Assembly (NCBI GenBank): GCA_964390695.1
Contig: CAYMKI010000166.1
Location: 1 to 6,381 of the forward strand
Reading direction: 5' to 3'
Length of the DNA: 6,381 nt
DNA from: CAWACC01 sp964390695
GTDB taxonomy: Bacteria > Chlamydiota > Chlamydiia > Chlamydiales > Parachlamydiaceae
The notes beneath the pieces are model-generated. The model saw nothing but the letters and a program-made list of their open reading frames with translations. It made no database searches and was not told where the DNA came from. Position numbers and translations under genes: made by a program. Shown piece by piece: positions 5,768-6,381 of this stretch (within the stretch, counting starts at the first letter, position 1; each line of letters starts with the position of its first letter).

Positions 5768-6381
5768 CAACGATGACCGATGCCATGAGACAAGCAGTTT
5801 TATTTCAACTTTACGATGTGCACACAGCCTTGCCAGGAACCATTATTTCCTATGACAGCACACTTCAAAAAGCGACAATTCAACCTTCCCTCAAGAAAAG
5901 CTACCTAGATGGCACAACCCAAGAAATGCCCATTTTGAATAATGTCCCTGTTATTTTTCCAAGAGCAGGCGGCGCCAGCCTGACTTTCCCAGTTGTTCAG
6001 GGTGATACCTGTCTGCTCTTATTTATCGAAAGAAGCACAGATCTCTGGAAATCAGTGGGCGGAGTCGTAGCTCCAGATGATCCGAGAAAATTCGATCTTT
6101 CCGATGCTGTGGCCATTATGGGACTCATGCCTTTTTCGGAAAATTCTCTATCAGAGAACAATGAAGACGTGCTTTTAACGTATAAAAACTCTAATATAAG
6201 GATCAAGTCCAGCGGTGAAATTCAAATTGAAACTGCTGGAAAAATCGCTATAGGCAGTCAAACAACAGAGGTCTTAGACCTCCTGTCCCGCTGGCTGAAT
6301 GTCCTAGGAACTCAAGAACCCCAATTAACTCAACAAACTCAATATTTAAGTTTTAAATCTGAGATTGATGCGCTCAAGGGG
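5764..6381 (+). CDS. Baseplate spike, Gp138 N-terminal (OB-fold) type, 3'-partial
   Basis: 206 codons open to the right edge. The frame starts at the ATG overlapping the hub stop (ATGA); GGAG lies about 12 nt upstream, and a second in-frame ATG at 5773 is an alternative start. Residues about 20-120 match the Gp138-type OB domain: LPGTIISYDSTLQKATIQP, VPVIFPRAGGASLTFPVVQGD (in two parts, 61-72 and 73-81), CLLLFIERSTDLW, and DPRKFDLSDAVAIMGLMPF (105-123). Short repeating strands follow (SNIRIKSSGEIQIETAGKI), resembling the start of a beta-helical spike stem. Then comes a helix EVLDLLSRWLNVLGT and a final SFKSEIDALKG, a pattern often found close to the end of such proteins. The stop is therefore probably only a few codons beyond the window. 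The protein would form the central membrane-piercing tip on the hub. Confidence 0.83.
   Translation, partial: MTTMTDAMRQAVLFQLYDVHTALPGTIISYDSTLQKATIQPSLKKSYLDGTTQEMPILNNVPVIFPRAGGASLTFPVVQGDTCLLLFIERSTDLWKSVGGVVAPDDPRKFDLSDAVAIMGLMPFSENSLSENNEDVLLTYKNSNIRIKSSGEIQIETAGKIAIGSQTTEVLDLLSRWLNVLGTQEPQLTQQTQYLSFKSEIDALKG

Noticed and set aside
5997..6206. Minus-strand ORFs (for example here, 2237-2566, 4703-5017, 5251-5532)
   Set aside because: Each is antisense to a well-supported structural gene, with no recognisable protein features.
1..6381. CRISPR arrays, tRNA genes, IS ends or attachment sites
   Set aside because: No spaced direct repeats, cloverleaf, transposase or terminal repeats were seen on reading either strand; apart from the 58-nt gap the window is wholly coding.

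Overview
The window is a stretch of the tail-morphogenesis module of a contractile-tailed (myovirus-type) phage, prophage or tailocin. All recognisable genes are on the + strand. They run in the usual order: tail sheath (DUF3383 type, 5' end cut off), tail tube (DUF3277 type), tail assembly chaperone with a -1 frameshift extension, tape measure, Dit-like baseplate protein, small baseplate plug, gp27/late-control-D-like hub, and a Gp138-type spike cut by the window end. A free-standing HNH homing endonuclease sits between sheath and tube. No integrase, repressor, capsid, lysis or host gene is present, so phage, prophage and tailocin cannot be told apart. The bacterial host cannot be named from sequence alone. 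Start sites with Shine-Dalgarno (SD) motifs show bacterial translation. GC content in two structural-gene lines I counted (45% and 55%) is higher than in two lines of the HNH gene (32-33%).

Layout. 2-868: sheath C-terminal 288 codons. 869-926: 58-nt gap holding an 11-bp hairpin just before the HNH ribosome binding site. 927-1793: HNH endonuclease, whose last 26 nt overlap the tube start. 1768-2202: tail tube. 2199-2675: tail assembly chaperone, with a T_TTT_TTT slippery heptamer at 2576-2582 and a predicted stem-loop 7 nt downstream, giving a 212-residue -1 fusion that ends at 2836. 2833-3939: a short tape measure of 368 aa. 3939-4583: Dit-like protein. 4583-4903: plug. 4904-5767: hub. 5764-6381: spike, open at the window end.

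How they work together. Chaperone and frameshifted chaperone hold the tape measure while tube and sheath polymerise around it. Plug, hub, Dit-like protein and spike form the baseplate centre that starts tube assembly and pierces the envelope. From the tube onward, genes overlap or abut (ATGA, TAATG, or TAA directly followed by ATG), which suggests one polycistronic, translationally coupled message. The endonuclease is a selfish insertion in an intergenic junction that left both neighbouring structural genes readable.

The most notable points are the complete -1 frameshift cassette, the homing endonuclease placed exactly between sheath and tube with its own RBS-proximal hairpin, and the unusually short tape measure.
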